Below are positions 11,919 to 23,054 of a DNA stretch of 48,096 bases, one piece after another. The DNA lies in assembly GCA_030141605.1 (NCBI GenBank), contig JAQGDQ010000140.1:468501-516596 (forward strand), read 5' to 3'. Made by a program: the position numbers and the translations under genes. The notes under the pieces were generated by a model. That model made no database searches and was not told the DNA's origin. It worked only from the letters and a program-made list of their open reading frames with translations. The stretch comes from Tubiluchus corallicola (Eukaryota; Priapulida; Priapulimorpha; Priapulimorphida; Tubiluchidae). Positions within the stretch are counted from its first letter, which is position 1; each line of letters starts with the position of its first letter.

Positions 11919-12275
11919 TTTAAAGCAAAACCGGACACAATCTTAAACTGTGGAAACAATCTACTCTTTAAAATATTGAAAGAAAACAGAATTATTACCA
12001 CACGAACACAATTTAGCGTTCGCGCCACTAGTTCTTCAGTGTCACACACGTTTCGCTATTCGTTAGTTAGACAGGCACTAGTGCCTGCATTTTGGAAATG
12101 CATTGCACAAAAACAGGTGTTGTACCTCTTAGTTCAGATTTGTTAGTTCGTGGCGAACTGCACACTTTCGACAGAACATGCGTGAGCACAGCGATAAATT
12201 TAAAATTTGTATTTTTATCTTAAAACTTGTCCATTTCAACACACTGAACATCTTCCAGTAGCACTGTACTTCAAT
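11919..12275 (-). repeat. Dispersed repeat family R1, minus copy
   Basis: On the minus strand this copy matches 14436-14840 in order and spacing. Shared blocks include an ACTGTGCTACTG-like start, TTTTAAGA(C/T)AAAA, a TCACGCAT block, TCTGAACT, CTAACTAAC(T)AGCGAATAGCGAAA, TGTGGTAATAATT and AAGATTGxGTCCGGTTTT. Divergence is substantial, roughly a third of positions by eye. The 86-codon minus-strand frame at 11789-12049 overlaps this repeat and is probably not a gene. Confidence 0.65.
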
Positions 12276-13462
12276 TTATGCTTTTCCAACACACGCATGG
12301 AATATTTTTGCTATTGAAAATTATGTTAGTTTGTGATGTCATCAATAGCAGAGCTCGCCTGCCGTTAATTAATTATCAGATATACTTTGCAGTATTAATT
12401 GCGTTAAAATGTATAACTTTTATCAGACTTGCAAATGAGGTAGTATAATTATGAAAAATCATCCCATCTTCCTTTAAACAAAATGGTATTTAAGCTATAA
12501 ATGGTAACCAAAACGCTAACTTACTGTTGGCATAAGAATTATTGTCAAATTTCATAAAATAGCGGTACCCTCTGCAATCTTGCAGCAGACCACATTTAAT
12601 GGTGCAGTCTAAACCTGCTGCTGATGCTGTTTGCACTCCTCATTCGTTGGCCACTAATGCTGCAGCTTATCGTTGTAAATAATACAACTTGGCTTCTTCT
12701 ACAACCGCAAGACAATTACTGTCACCCATCTCCATTTGCAGTGCACTGTCTCAGATAATTTACATCCCAGGAGATGAAGCCGGCCGAAAGGCGTGAAGCC
12801 AGGAACCAACATTTCACCAAAATTTTCACGCGAATTCCCCAAACTTCCAGGTGTAATTAAGGTGATCTCTATTCACTAATGTAACAAACGGACGGGGAAG
12901 AATCAAATATTTATTGTTACTCCTAGAATAGCCTATATTAAATAATTTAGAAGCTGAACTAACAGGGCTCACCGCACTGTGCAGGCAAAGTGTAATCAAT
13001 AAGCTACACTGTACATAGATACCATAAACTATTATTTGGCCGAATTCAATTAGCGGTGGCTCATTAAAGGCTGCTTAGGGAACTGTTGTTTTGTCAACGA
13101 CCTCTCCTAATGTCATTATAAGTTTATAACGTCATGCGCAACGATCGCAATTTTAACATGCAAAAATTCAAAATTAAAGGAACAGCTAGGGATTTGCGTT
13201 CAGTGTTAAGAGCGACGTGGTTTCGTAGGAAAGAGCCTCATCATTATTTCAGGACGTTTCAAAGCACCAAAACCTTGTTTTCAATCAATGCATCAGCAGC
13301 ATACAATTTACACGAGAGCAATAATAAAAATCCTTTGTTTAGAGTTTACTTAAAAACACTATGAAAATCCCCCAAAAAAAGGATTCCGATAATATTACGC
13401 CTAAACTGACGTCTGAAGGCAATTTTGGCTGGAAGAAAGAAGCGTGAAAAAAACTGAAATAA
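12276..13462. other. Gene-free stretch
   Basis: No exon, RNA gene or clear repeat is seen. It lies between the two inverted R1 copies and has no transposase-like frame. Confidence 0.45.
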
Positions 13463-13520
13463 GCTTACATTTGAACCATGGACGTTTAGATTACAAGCCC
13501 AATGTCAAGACTACTGGACC
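13463..13520 (-). repeat. tRNA-like SINE head fragment
   Basis: Minus strand: GGTCCAGTAGTCTTGACATT (A-box region) followed by GGTTCAAATGTAAGC (B-box region) at tRNA-like spacing. Pairing is incomplete. Confidence 0.4.
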
Positions 13521-14435
13521 TCAAAGCACCTTAAATGAGACAATATTGTAAAATACGATTTCAAAAGCAATAATTCATGTATTTGCATGCTTAAAACACT
13601 AACTCAATTCAGCCAATACTAAATAAATTATATTTCTGCAGAAATCTAACAAAACACACAGTACGTCCAAACACAATAAATGCTACACTGATTAAACTCA
13701 ACCGGTACCCCACACAGCTAAATTTCCACTTGTTCAATTTTCCCATCGGTTTAATTTCGGCTGAAATTGAGTGATTAATAAGTAATACTGCAGTTAGTTT
13801 GAAGGTGATTGAAGAGAAGCTTTACAACAATTACTGCCAATCAAGTGCCATAGTTAATAATCTTGCAAGACAGCGATACATGCTGCAAAAATGACTTAAT
13901 GCACAAGAAACAGGTTTAGTTTACATTCAAAAATAGACATAGAAGTTGACAATCATAAGCCGACAGCTACTTATCTTATAATGTCTGATGATTACCTGTC
14001 TGATGTCATTGTTTTCTTATTTTATGTTTTCTTTCGACTTCTTCTTTCCTTCTGTTTTCTTTCTACTAACTGCAACATGGCTCTTCTTTTCTCATCATCT
14101 ACCTTCTTCATTCCTCATTTCACATTTCATGGTAACAAGGTCCCCTTTTTAGCTACCACGAGGCAAACTTCAACACCTTAATACAGTATTTCTAGGAAGT
14201 CAGTATTAACTTTATTTTTTGCAGTTTTCAATTATACAAGATGTTCTACATGTATATTTGCATTATTGTAGTTTGCTGGTGAAATAAACTGAATTTGAAT
14301 TTGATTATTAACGGATTTAAGGCTTTGTAAACTTAAAAAAGAAACTTAAGTAATTTCACAGATTTTAATGCCAGATCTAACTAAGAACTGTTCTAAATTT
14401 CATACTTCGAGAAAGTTCGTAGTCACTCTGTCAGT
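13521..14435. other. Gene-free stretch
   Basis: A pyrimidine-rich run near 14030-14110 creates a hydrophobic chance frame. Nothing else is supported. Confidence 0.4.
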
Positions 14436-14840
14436 CTGGTCAAGTACTGTGCTACTGTACATCTTTCAGCATGATGTGCAAAAACTCGGCAAATTTTAAG
14501 ACAAAACATGAAATTTAATTTTACTGCTGTGGTCACGCATTAACTCTTGAATGTGTACTACATCACAAATTAACACTTCTGAACTGAGACGTACAGCATG
14601 TTTTTATGTGTAATGCAATAAAAGATGCAGGTACTGATGCCCATCTAACTAACTAGCGAATAGCGAAAAACATACAACAATGAATAACTGGAAGTGCGAA
14701 TGCGAAATTACAATTCTGTGGTAATAATTTTTTGAGGCATTCTTGAAAAAATAGTACCAAGATATGTTTACTTTCAATAATTTGTAGAACAGATTGTTTT
14801 GAGTTACAATTTTAAGATTGGGTCCGGTTTTCCTTTAAAG
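14436..14840 (+). repeat. Dispersed repeat family R1, plus copy
   Basis: Same block order as 11919-12275 but on the opposite strand, so the two copies form inverted arms about 2.2 kb apart. No coding capacity is seen in either arm. The true ends are uncertain because similarity fades gradually. Confidence 0.65.
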
Positions 14841-15544
14841 AAACTGGCACAAAATTGACTGTTACATTATTTGACGACTACATGACAGTGTTTCAAGCAA
14901 ATTTCTACGCCATACCACTACAGGAAACCATTTATAATTTGTTCCTTTGACAGACTATTATACGAGAGCATTTTTAACCTCTTTCTATGCCAAATCATTA
15001 CGCGTAAAAGCGTTTTCAACCCGGCTTTTACACCAATATCCGCAGCTTACTGGATAATGCTTCCTAGGCGTTTTCACAAACACTTGTGTCATCAGCAAAA
15101 AGCCAGCACATTTTTCCTGAAAGCATCATATAATCAATGCCATACTCGCTCAACCAAACCACGCTGATAAAGCGTATACACGATGTAGTCCTGTTCACAA
15201 TATATCGATCTGAAGCACTTTTGTAGAAATGTTGTACAATTCACAAAGAAGTCGTAATAGTTATTACATACATGTATAACGTACAAATGTAGAAAACAGT
15301 TGCAAAGTAAAGCAAAGTTCTACAACTGATTGTGCAATTTCTTATCTGGTTTAATTTAATACTAATTTATTAGACTTTAATATAAACTAATCTAAAGTTC
15401 GTGGATCTGAAAGCTAGTTACAAATTACTATAAAGTGTGGCAGATTTCGTCTCTGATAAAAAATAACAAAGAAAAATTGGTAATTGAAAAAATACATCAA
15501 AAGTATTCAACTATTCTACAATGAAACGTGACTTCTCGTTGTCA
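14841..15544. other. Gene-free stretch
   Basis: AT-rich; nothing supported. Confidence 0.4.
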
Positions 15545-15780
15545 CTCGCTGCTACCACCACCACTATCACTGCCAGGCACTTGTATTACCACCACCACCG
15601 TCATCACTGTCGTTTTCGCCATTACCATCACTAGCAACATTTCACTACAGCTGATAACTAACTTAGGTTATCGTCATCCATCCAATCATCTACATCACTA
15701 CTACGAACACAATCACTGATTATTACCGCTGCCATTCTGCAGCTGTTGCCACTATCATCACTAATACCGTCATCATCAAC
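15545..15780. repeat. Cryptic CAC/ATC-rich simple sequence
   Basis: Interrupted runs of CAC and ATC triplets (for example TACCACCACCACCGTCATCA) make up most of this stretch. Frames through it on either strand are low-complexity artefacts. Confidence 0.6.
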
Positions 15781-16515
15781 ATTTTACCAACACAAACGTC
15801 AGTGGCAGTGTGGTATAATAAAAACTGAAGACAACAGGTGAGATAAGCAAGAAACCCATGCAATGTTGGTGCTTTTTTGCAAATGAAGCCCTGTAAAACA
15901 ACATCCCATGAAGCCTTGTATAAAACGTACTTATTATACATAAATGATCTATTGTTACTCCTCAATGTCACATAAAAGCTAATGCCTCGCATCAACTTGA
16001 CTCCATAGCGTAGTAATCTCTGCGGTTTAATCACGCGGCCCTGCCGCTAATGATTTTAAACGGCTTTGTCATGCAATACTGCAAGTCTGATCAGAGCGGA
16101 TGCAAGTATCAGCAATAGCACACGAAACAAACTCATCAGAACAGTTGTCGCACAACCGTGATCTTATGATGACTAGGATAAACTTTCAAAGAGAGCTCCG
16201 CGCTAATGAGAAAACGCATGTTTATTGGCATACGAGCAGGCAACAAGCTGGAAGGATGATGGAAATATGAGAGAAGTATGAGGACGGTTGATGGATCAGC
16301 CGAACCATATTGATCGTCACTCGCTCATTCCAGTTTGTCGAGTGTATCATCAACCGGGATCATCAAACATATGATTAACTGTACATGGGGGAAATGTATT
16401 GTGAAACACTGCCGGATAGGAATGTTAACCAGAAAAAGATAAGAGGGTTTGATGAATGAACTCTCAGCCCTGGAGAGATAGTATTGTGTTGCTGCATTGT
16501 CAGGCAGTGCAATCA
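15781..16515. other. Gene-free stretch
   Basis: No exon or RNA gene seen. Confidence 0.4.
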
Positions 16516-16815
16516 AGGACAGAGAGGGTTTACAGAAAGAGAGGAGGAGGAGAAAGGATAGAGGGAGAGAGAAATAGGAGAGGAATGGCAAAAGAGGGGA
16601 GACTGGGCAGAGGAACAAAGAAGAGGAGGTAGGCAGAGAAATAAACAGGAAGAAGGGGGAAAGAGATCGAAAGAGAAAGACAAACATGGAGGATATGCTG
16701 AGAAAAATGGAAGAAAAGGGGACGGAGGAAAAGAGGTGAGGTAAAGTGAAAGGCAGAGGGGAGTGAGTGAGTGAGAGAGAGACAGAGAGAGAGGGAGAGA
16801 GAAAGAGAGAGAGAT
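16516..16815. repeat. Polypurine (GA/GGA) tract of about 300 bases
   Basis: Nearly all bases on the plus strand are A or G, ending in GA dinucleotide arrays near 16765-16813. The minus-strand frame of 120 codons across it is Leu/Ser-rich artefact. It begins about 700 bases beyond the cadherin stop codon. Confidence 0.75.
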
Positions 16816-16835
16816 TTTTATTTAATCAGAAGTTT

Positions 16836-17076
16836 TATTTGCCTGTACTTGCAAGCATGAGACTAAAAACAGACTAAAACAAAAAAACTTGCAAAAACGT
16901 ATATACACATAGACCTATGTAAAAATGTATCAATAATAGCCACTTCACTAAAGTGGGTATATCCATACTGAATGAAGAGTTACGCATTTGTTCTTCATCA
17001 GCCTAATAGTCAACTGAAAATAACAAATTTTATTTGTCTTTATTTGCAAGCACGAGACTAAAAACAGTCTAATAGT
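16836..17076. repeat. Duplicated segment (two related copies)
   Basis: 16836-16880 and 17030-17076 share the block TTTTATTTG, then CTTGCAAGCATGAGACTAAA, then AACAG and CTAA, with a few changes. The motif CTAATAGTCAAxTGA also occurs twice, at about 17002 and 17069. This looks like a small local duplication, possibly of the antisense 3' end of a retroelement next to simple sequence. Confidence 0.5.
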
Positions 17077-17438
17077 CAATTGAGAAAAAAGAACATCATC
17101 TAAGTCCATCAATAAACAGCTATAAATGAAAATTACAATGTCTCAGAGGAAATACACAGAGCAGTACATGACACGAATGAACAAATAAAATTGCAATAGA
17201 AAAATTCCTTACTACTGCACTGTTACGAATGAACAGAACATGCTTGGCAGGCATGTACCGCACATCGTTGACATACGTTTTTGGTTATTTTTACAAAAAA
17301 ATAAATAAATAAAAGTCGTCTGGTAAGTAATGATGCTCAAGACGACTACTAACCAGAATGAACTGCTCTTCTTGTTCGATGAAAAGTTTCTGTTTTACCT
17401 GGACGCAAATACTTATATAGTAAAAGTTACCCTCCTGT

Positions 17439-17444
17439 TTTATT
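17439..17444 (-). terminator. Polyadenylation signal candidate for the cadherin gene
   Basis: AATAAA on the minus strand, 53 bases past the TAG stop of the cadherin-like gene. Confidence 0.5.
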
Positions 17445-17496
17445 GTGAAAAAGTAGCCACTATTAAACATACTATTAAACTATGTATGTAGACAGT

Positions 17497-19395
17497 CTAT
17501 TCAGTTCTTAAAAGATTTATGATTAGCAGGACAATGATGACTAACATCACACCTCCCACAGCTGCAAGCAACATGGTGCCGTAGAACTTTCGACTGGAAC
17601 CGTCATCGCTTTGCGTTTCTTCATTTTTAACAGCTCCCACAGAAAGACGTCGCAACGAGCGAGATTTAACCAACGTTACGACGACTCTAGCATAACTGCA
17701 ACGTTTATCTTCGTACAGTTCTTCATTTGGCTCATTACACGCTACCACATTGATATCAACCACTTTATCAGTGGCGTTCACTACACTGAGTTTCGTATAA
17801 ACCTCTCCCTCTTTGTCGATTAAGAAATCACTGTTAGGGGGTAGCAGCTTGTATTGCAGATATGCGTTAGGATTTCCAACAATATGAGCTTTAAAGTTAG
17901 CGACACCTCTGTTAGGGCGGACGACGGTGCCACCCTTTTTGTCAATAGTTGCTGTAAAGAGACCTTGTTGAAATTTTGGGTTTCTGCTGTTTGTTCTTAT
18001 CAACTGAATATCTAGACTTGCTTCATCAGAAAATTTTCCATCATCAGCTTTAAGTACAAATGAGAAATGGTCCACACTACTTTTAAGGAAATCTTCAACT
18101 GTCCTCAACATGCCAGTAGAACTCACTGTCAGCACAAGTTTCTCACTAACCGTCTTTGGTCTTATATGGTATTTGATTTCATTTCCATCACGATCTGATG
18201 CAGAAACATAGCCAATGCTACTCCCATTGGGCATGGTGTCCATTAAACGTAAAAAATAAGTTTTCTTGTCAAAAATTGGTTTATGGTTATTAATACAGCA
18301 GATTGTAATGTGTACAGATGTTGTAGTATAGGCAGTGTGATCAGAAAGTAACACAGCTCTGACTAAAATTAAATATTCAGCAAAATCTGTACCAGTATCC
18401 TGTGAACACACTTTATTTTCTACTGTCATGTTACCCAAAACATGGTCAATATGAAACAAAGACTTATCTCCAGCAGGGTCATACTCTAATGCCGGTAAAC
18501 TGTAACGGATTTCATGATCTAACGAAGTATCATAGTCAACAGCACGTATTTTTTTAGGCTTTATATCTAATTTCATACGGCTGCTACTGTTAAATGCACT
18601 GCAGTTTGCCATGCCTTGGTAAGGTGAATCAAGAAATACAGGTTTTTGCATAACATCAGTGACAGTGATTTTAAGGGTTGTGGAATCTGACAAAGGAATG
18701 TCACCTCCATCATGAACTTTTGCTATAACTGTGAAATTTTTCAGTACTTCATAGTTCAGCTTATGTTTCAATTTAACATGGCCTTCCCTCATATCTGGGA
18801 TTTCAAGGTAGTGAGAATACAGACCAGGTTCTAGTGAGTAAAACACAAGATTATTTGGTGACTCATAATCTTCATCAGTTGCTGTTAAAGTAAAAAATGT
18901 TTTCCCAATTTTCTCAAATTCTGGTATTGTCTTTGTATATTGCCAGGATTTTATAAATTTCGGTGCATTGTTATTAACATCTCCAATATAGACAAGTGTT
19001 TTAAAAGTTGATGTTTCTGTGCTGCCATCCGCTGCTTCATGATTGCAGACTATGTCCATTCTCACTGGGAGATGATCCAAGGGATTTTCTTTGCTACTGA
19101 TCCAGTCTTGAATATTTATAATAGGAAAAATGTACGAGTAGGACTCGGTAAAGTTTGTGCTCACATTAAAAATTTGTTCTTCACTTGTTTCCTTTACATT
19201 GAGAAAGACCTTTCCATATGCTTCCCAATGTATCAATTTTACCTCTGTGTCAGAAGTTATATTTTCACGTACATAGATGGCTATAGGTCCATTTATTCCA
19301 AGATTACTACAAGATGTACAGCAAAGTGGTCCAAACACAAGACAACCTGAGATGATGATGAAAAACACATTCAAGTTTTTCTTAGTAGAGTCCAT
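17497..19395 (-). CDS. Cadherin-like single-pass receptor, intronless, very short cytoplasmic tail
   Basis: A complete 632-residue open frame from ATG (19393-19395) to TAG (17497-17499). Residues 9-28 are a hydrophobic signal peptide. About five cadherin repeats follow, separated by calcium-linker-like motifs: DVNNNAPKF at 139-147, VTDVMQKPVF at 245-254, INNHKPIF at 368-375 and NPKF at 472-475. Within repeats are TATDEDYE (171-178), LNYE (213-216), AVDYD (285-289) and SASDRDGN (398-405). About nine Asn glycosylation sequons lie in the ectodomain. Residues 604-627 are one membrane helix, leaving only about five cytoplasmic residues (LLRTE). There is no beta-catenin or p120 binding tail, and no EGF or laminin G domain. 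Cadherin repeats bind calcium and mediate adhesion or ligand contact at the cell surface. The first and last repeats are atypical. The lack of introns could reflect retroposition or a natural single coding exon. The cadherin assignment is firm; a named subfamily is not. Confidence 0.93.
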   Translation of the reverse strand: MDSTKKNLNVFFIIISGCLVFGPLCCTSCSNLGINGPIAIYVRENITSDTEVKLIHWEAYGKVFLNVKETSEEQIFNVSTNFTESYSYIFPIINIQDWISSKENPLDHLPVRMDIVCNHEAADGSTETSTFKTLVYIGDVNNNAPKFIKSWQYTKTIPEFEKIGKTFFTLTATDEDYESPNNLVFYSLEPGLYSHYLEIPDMREGHVKLKHKLNYEVLKNFTVIAKVHDGGDIPLSDSTTLKITVTDVMQKPVFLDSPYQGMANCSAFNSSSRMKLDIKPKKIRAVDYDTSLDHEIRYSLPALEYDPAGDKSLFHIDHVLGNMTVENKVCSQDTGTDFAEYLILVRAVLLSDHTAYTTTSVHITICCINNHKPIFDKKTYFLRLMDTMPNGSSIGYVSASDRDGNEIKYHIRPKTVSEKLVLTVSSTGMLRTVEDFLKSSVDHFSFVLKADDGKFSDEASLDIQLIRTNSRNPKFQQGLFTATIDKKGGTVVRPNRGVANFKAHIVGNPNAYLQYKLLPPNSDFLIDKEGEVYTKLSVVNATDKVVDINVVACNEPNEELYEDKRCSYARVVVTLVKSRSLRRLSVGAVKNEETQSDDGSSRKFYGTMLLAAVGGVMLVIIVLLIINLLRTE

Positions 19396-21520
19396 GATTC
19401 ACCAAAATAACAAATTTTAATGTTGTAATTTGAAAAAAGTTATTTAACATATTCTTCAGGTTCATGCATCAGTTTCATAGTTATGTTACAAGCCAATTGT
19501 TAAAACAATCAAGATATAACTAGCTGACTAAAATTCATTCTACAGGCTTTGAATTACTTTTCCAATCAAATAAAGAACTGATTGTTAAGACAATAGATAA
19601 CTTACAGTGACTAGGAACTTATTTGACAAGAACCATGATGTCACAATACAACATAGGTTCTTGGTGTATTGATAACATATTCTGATGCCAACAAAACTGC
19701 CAAGGCAACTACCCAAACATCACTCAGAAACACAGAAAGATGCAGAATATTCTTTAACAAGCTTTAGTATGCCATTTTTACATTCCCAATTCAGTAGAGT
19801 AAAACAATATCCTAATCTTAAAATAGCAGACACGGTGCACTCTTAAAATTTAACTTCTGTGCATTCTAAACAAACTAAAAAGTAACTCGCGATAAAATTT
19901 AATTCTCAATTTCCTTATACACGGTCTAATGCGCCAAGTTAGGGCAATGCAGGGTTAGCTTGTTGCTGAGAAAATTAAGATTTGTGAGGAAGCATTCTGT
20001 CATTTCAATCACAAAAACTTTTTAAACACTTGCTTACTCTAAAGACTTACTTTTCTTACTAAAAATTGCATTGCTGTGCCAAAATTATTTGAAGAATTCA
20101 CAAAATTTGTCCAACATATGTACAGATCTATAGGTAAACTTCTGGCCTAAATATTCATGAAACAAATTTCAAAGTCTTGTGAAAGTAAATATGATAACTA
20201 GATGATAAACAGAGCACAATAGTAAATGACCTAAATCTTCTCTTTACTCATAACTTTCAAGAACAAGTTTGGAATGAAATCATTATTCAGCCTTTAATCA
20301 TAAGAAAAACCTGATTATGAAGTTTACTAACATTCTTAGCATTAAATGACATTTTTTCTTTTCTTTGTTGAGGCTGACCAACCCTATCGCTGTTAATTTG
20401 ATTGAAAAATAACTTAAATAACACAACCATAACATCAAAATTTGACAATTCTTAGTTTTGGCCTATAAAACGAAATCATATTTACATAGGGTTATGTAAA
20501 CATGTACATGCACGCAAATATGTTAGATAACACGGGAAAGCTATTTATTATGGTGTCGCTTCCTAAAACCCCGTTTCGGATCAATTCAATGATATTTAGT
20601 AATAAACAATGTCCACTTTAGCACAAACATTCCATGATTACACCTACCACTAGCCTCGTAATACTCCAAAGCTGTATTTACTGGACTGGAGGAATGTCAA
20701 ACAACCTTAACCTTACTATAAAACCTGTTTTTGCTCAGTCACTCATTGAGTTAACATTCTATTACCATCCTATTCTGTAATCACTAGTTACCATAATTTA
20801 TGATACAGCTATAATATCATCCCGATGAAGCAGATCTGTTTCTCATAACAGGAAATGACATCAATCGTGACAGCTTGAAAGCCCTAAACGAATGATTCAC
20901 AGTTTTTCCTTGCAGCCATGATTTACAAACAACCCCTCAACGCATAGTTGTTACAGATGAACATTTGTTCAGGGATTGCTCAGGTTTAAATCTCTTATTT
21001 ATTACCCCATGAGACGACAAAAAGAAATAATTACTCCCCTCTCTAAATTGATTAACAAGTATGAGAGCTATGTCAGCTAAAGTAAACACAGCAGAGACTA
21101 GCATAATGGCATTCTATGTTGGGTACAGTATGTACGTTTGCGTGCACTGGAGAAAAAGGTATTTGCAATCAATAAGGCATGACAAGGCAAGGTGCCTAAA
21201 CATCTCCGTCGAACAAGAATGAGTTTTTCGTTTTAAAAGTACACATTCGAACTCTCGTGCTAAAACAAAAATTATTAAAAAGTGACACGTTTCATGCACT
21301 AATGCAATTCTGATTTCGGTAGTCTGTAATAGCTATACGGATACAGGTTCGCTAATAAAAAAAGTTAACAGGAAGAGAAAACTGCTGAAGCAAAGCATCC
21401 CTGTCCAACTAAAACTCAAAACTTCTAACGCCGGTTCAAGGCAACATACAGTAGGCGACCGCCAATTTAGTATTAATTATTCGCAACAGATTTCTAAACT
21501 TTACCTTATAAGGCAGTTAC
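19396..21520. other. Upstream region of the cadherin gene, no coding sequence seen
   Basis: AT-rich DNA upstream of the ATG. It could hold a 5' UTR intron if transcription starts near 21.75 kb, but no convincing acceptor just before the ATG is visible. Confidence 0.35.
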
Positions 21521-21759
21521 CTGATTGTATGAGTCACAGCATACTGCTACTATTCCAAAGCTTACATTTCCGCTGCAAAGATCTTATCCACTGTGTGAAA
21601 ATAATGAACAGCAAACCGGCAGGTAAAAATCCAGGTGTTTTCTGCAGCACACTACACACACCTAGACATGGAAGTCTACAGCTACGAAAGGACAGCAGGC
21701 CACAGTCTGTACACACCCACAGCAAGAATAAACAGCATGCACAATCGCGCGCATGCGCA
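21521..21759 (-). promoter_or_regulatory. Possible promoter and noncoding first exon with NRF-1 site
   Basis: CGCGCATGCGCA at 21748-21759 matches the full 12-base NRF-1 consensus (YGCGCAYGCGCR) in otherwise CpG-poor DNA. The 230 bases that follow on the minus strand are less AT-rich and end at a good donor, CAATCAG|GTAACTG (exon end 21521). This would suit a 5' UTR exon for the cadherin gene 2.1 kb downstream. The link is inferred only from order and strand. Confidence 0.3.
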
Positions 21760-22545
21760 CTAGCTATATCCACCTGAAAAAGCTCGCATCAGTCAATAAC
21801 AAGAATGTCTGTTCTTGGGTTTTGAACATCACAGCCTGGCGCAAGTCAGTGATAAAACCACAGAAAAAATTCGCACAACCATTATGGAACTACCGAGTTT
21901 GCAGAAATAAGCAGTAGTGATGCAGCGATGGGAAGAGTAAACGCCGTCTCTGCTGTACCTACAATACCAAAAGCGCCGCAAAATCTCCAGGCATAAATAC
22001 CAGATAAAGCTGTTGTTAAAACAATACTGTACTTATAAATAGTCTAATATAGATTATAAAACAAAAGATAAAATAGTTTTTTAGGATACTCACATTGTAA
22101 CATTTTTTGCCAGTAAGTTGTGTAACAAAGTAAAAAACCTCAAATCAATTTTCACCAAAAATTAACTGCTCACAGCAGCATGTACCGCACATACTGCTAT
22201 GCCTACTACACATTAAATAAAAAAGATCTCAATAATAAATTCATCAATTGTTTGATTGCAAGTGGTCATGTGCAGATAAGCAAAAACTCGTTTAACTTAT
22301 TTTAACTTGACTACCATAACTTTAAAAGTCCCTTTCCGTATTCTTATAATGAATTTAGGTAACTATCAAAAGTAAATATTTCACCATCTGCTATTAGTGG
22401 GTTTGCAGGCATTTAGTACTATCCATCTTACCACAAAAAAATAATAATCTTTGTTTAAAGTCAGCTTTTTGAGTCAACAATTAACTTAAGCTCTGAAGAG
22501 CCTTTGGGCTGACTGTAAACAACAACCTACAACTACATAACAGAG
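21760..22545. other. Gene-free stretch
   Basis: Nothing supported. Confidence 0.4.
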
Positions 22546-22700
22546 ATTATTATTACCCCACTTTTACCCTAAATACTACACATCAGGCAGGGCAACAGCA
22601 GGTACCATTTTTAAAGTCATTGGTATTACTGGCCTCTGTATCGAATTCACGACCTCCCAGACGAAAAGCCAATGCGTTACCACTAGACCAAACCGTCTGG
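22546..22700 (-). mobile_element. tRNA-derived SINE, copy A
   Basis: On the minus strand it starts with a tRNA-like head, GGTTTGGTCTAGTGGTAACG (A box), then GTGAATTCGATAC (B box). The body reads AGTAATACCAATGACTTTAA, AAATGGTACC and GGTAAAAGTGGGGTAATAAT. The head and body order is that of a tRNA-derived SINE. It shares its body with 22865-22960 and 3736-3890. Confidence 0.6.
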
Positions 22701-22864
22701 TCAAAAATAACAATGACATTGACTACAACAATGATATTTATTTAAACTTAACTTTAACGTCAACCATCAAAGAAACCTCAAATTTTTGCTAACTTCAGTC
22801 GTCAACTAAACCTGCAGAACAATAATTGCTATTACCTGCAGATTACTTTAAGAAACATTAAACA

Positions 22865-22960
22865 ATGGCATCATTTTTAAGTCTGTGGTATTACCCAGCC
22901 AGAGAATTGAACCCACAATCTTACACAAAAGTAAGCATGTTACCACTGTAGATTACACAA
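22865..22960 (-). mobile_element. tRNA-derived SINE, copy B (partial)
   Basis: Minus strand: GTAATCTACAGTGGTAACAT (A-box region), GTGGGTTCAATTCTC (B box), then GGGTAATACCACAGACTTAA and AAATGATGCC, matching copy A. The 3' part of the body is missing. Confidence 0.6.
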
Positions 22961-23054
22961 GCAACAGTGGTACAAGTAGATGTACAATAATAGCACACTG
23001 CTATGCCTAGGCCCAAAATAGCATGGGTCCAATAACTTCAAATTCAGTTTGCAG

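Noticed and set aside
11789-12049. 86-codon minus-strand frame
   Set aside because: Most of it lies in repeat R1, whose second copy at 14436-14840 does not keep the frame.
16325-16687. 120-codon minus-strand frame rich in Leu, Ser and Phe
   Set aside because: It is the complement of the polypurine tract.
17611-19350. Plus-strand frames of 70 and 103 codons inside the cadherin locus
   Set aside because: They are antisense shadows of the cadherin coding sequence.
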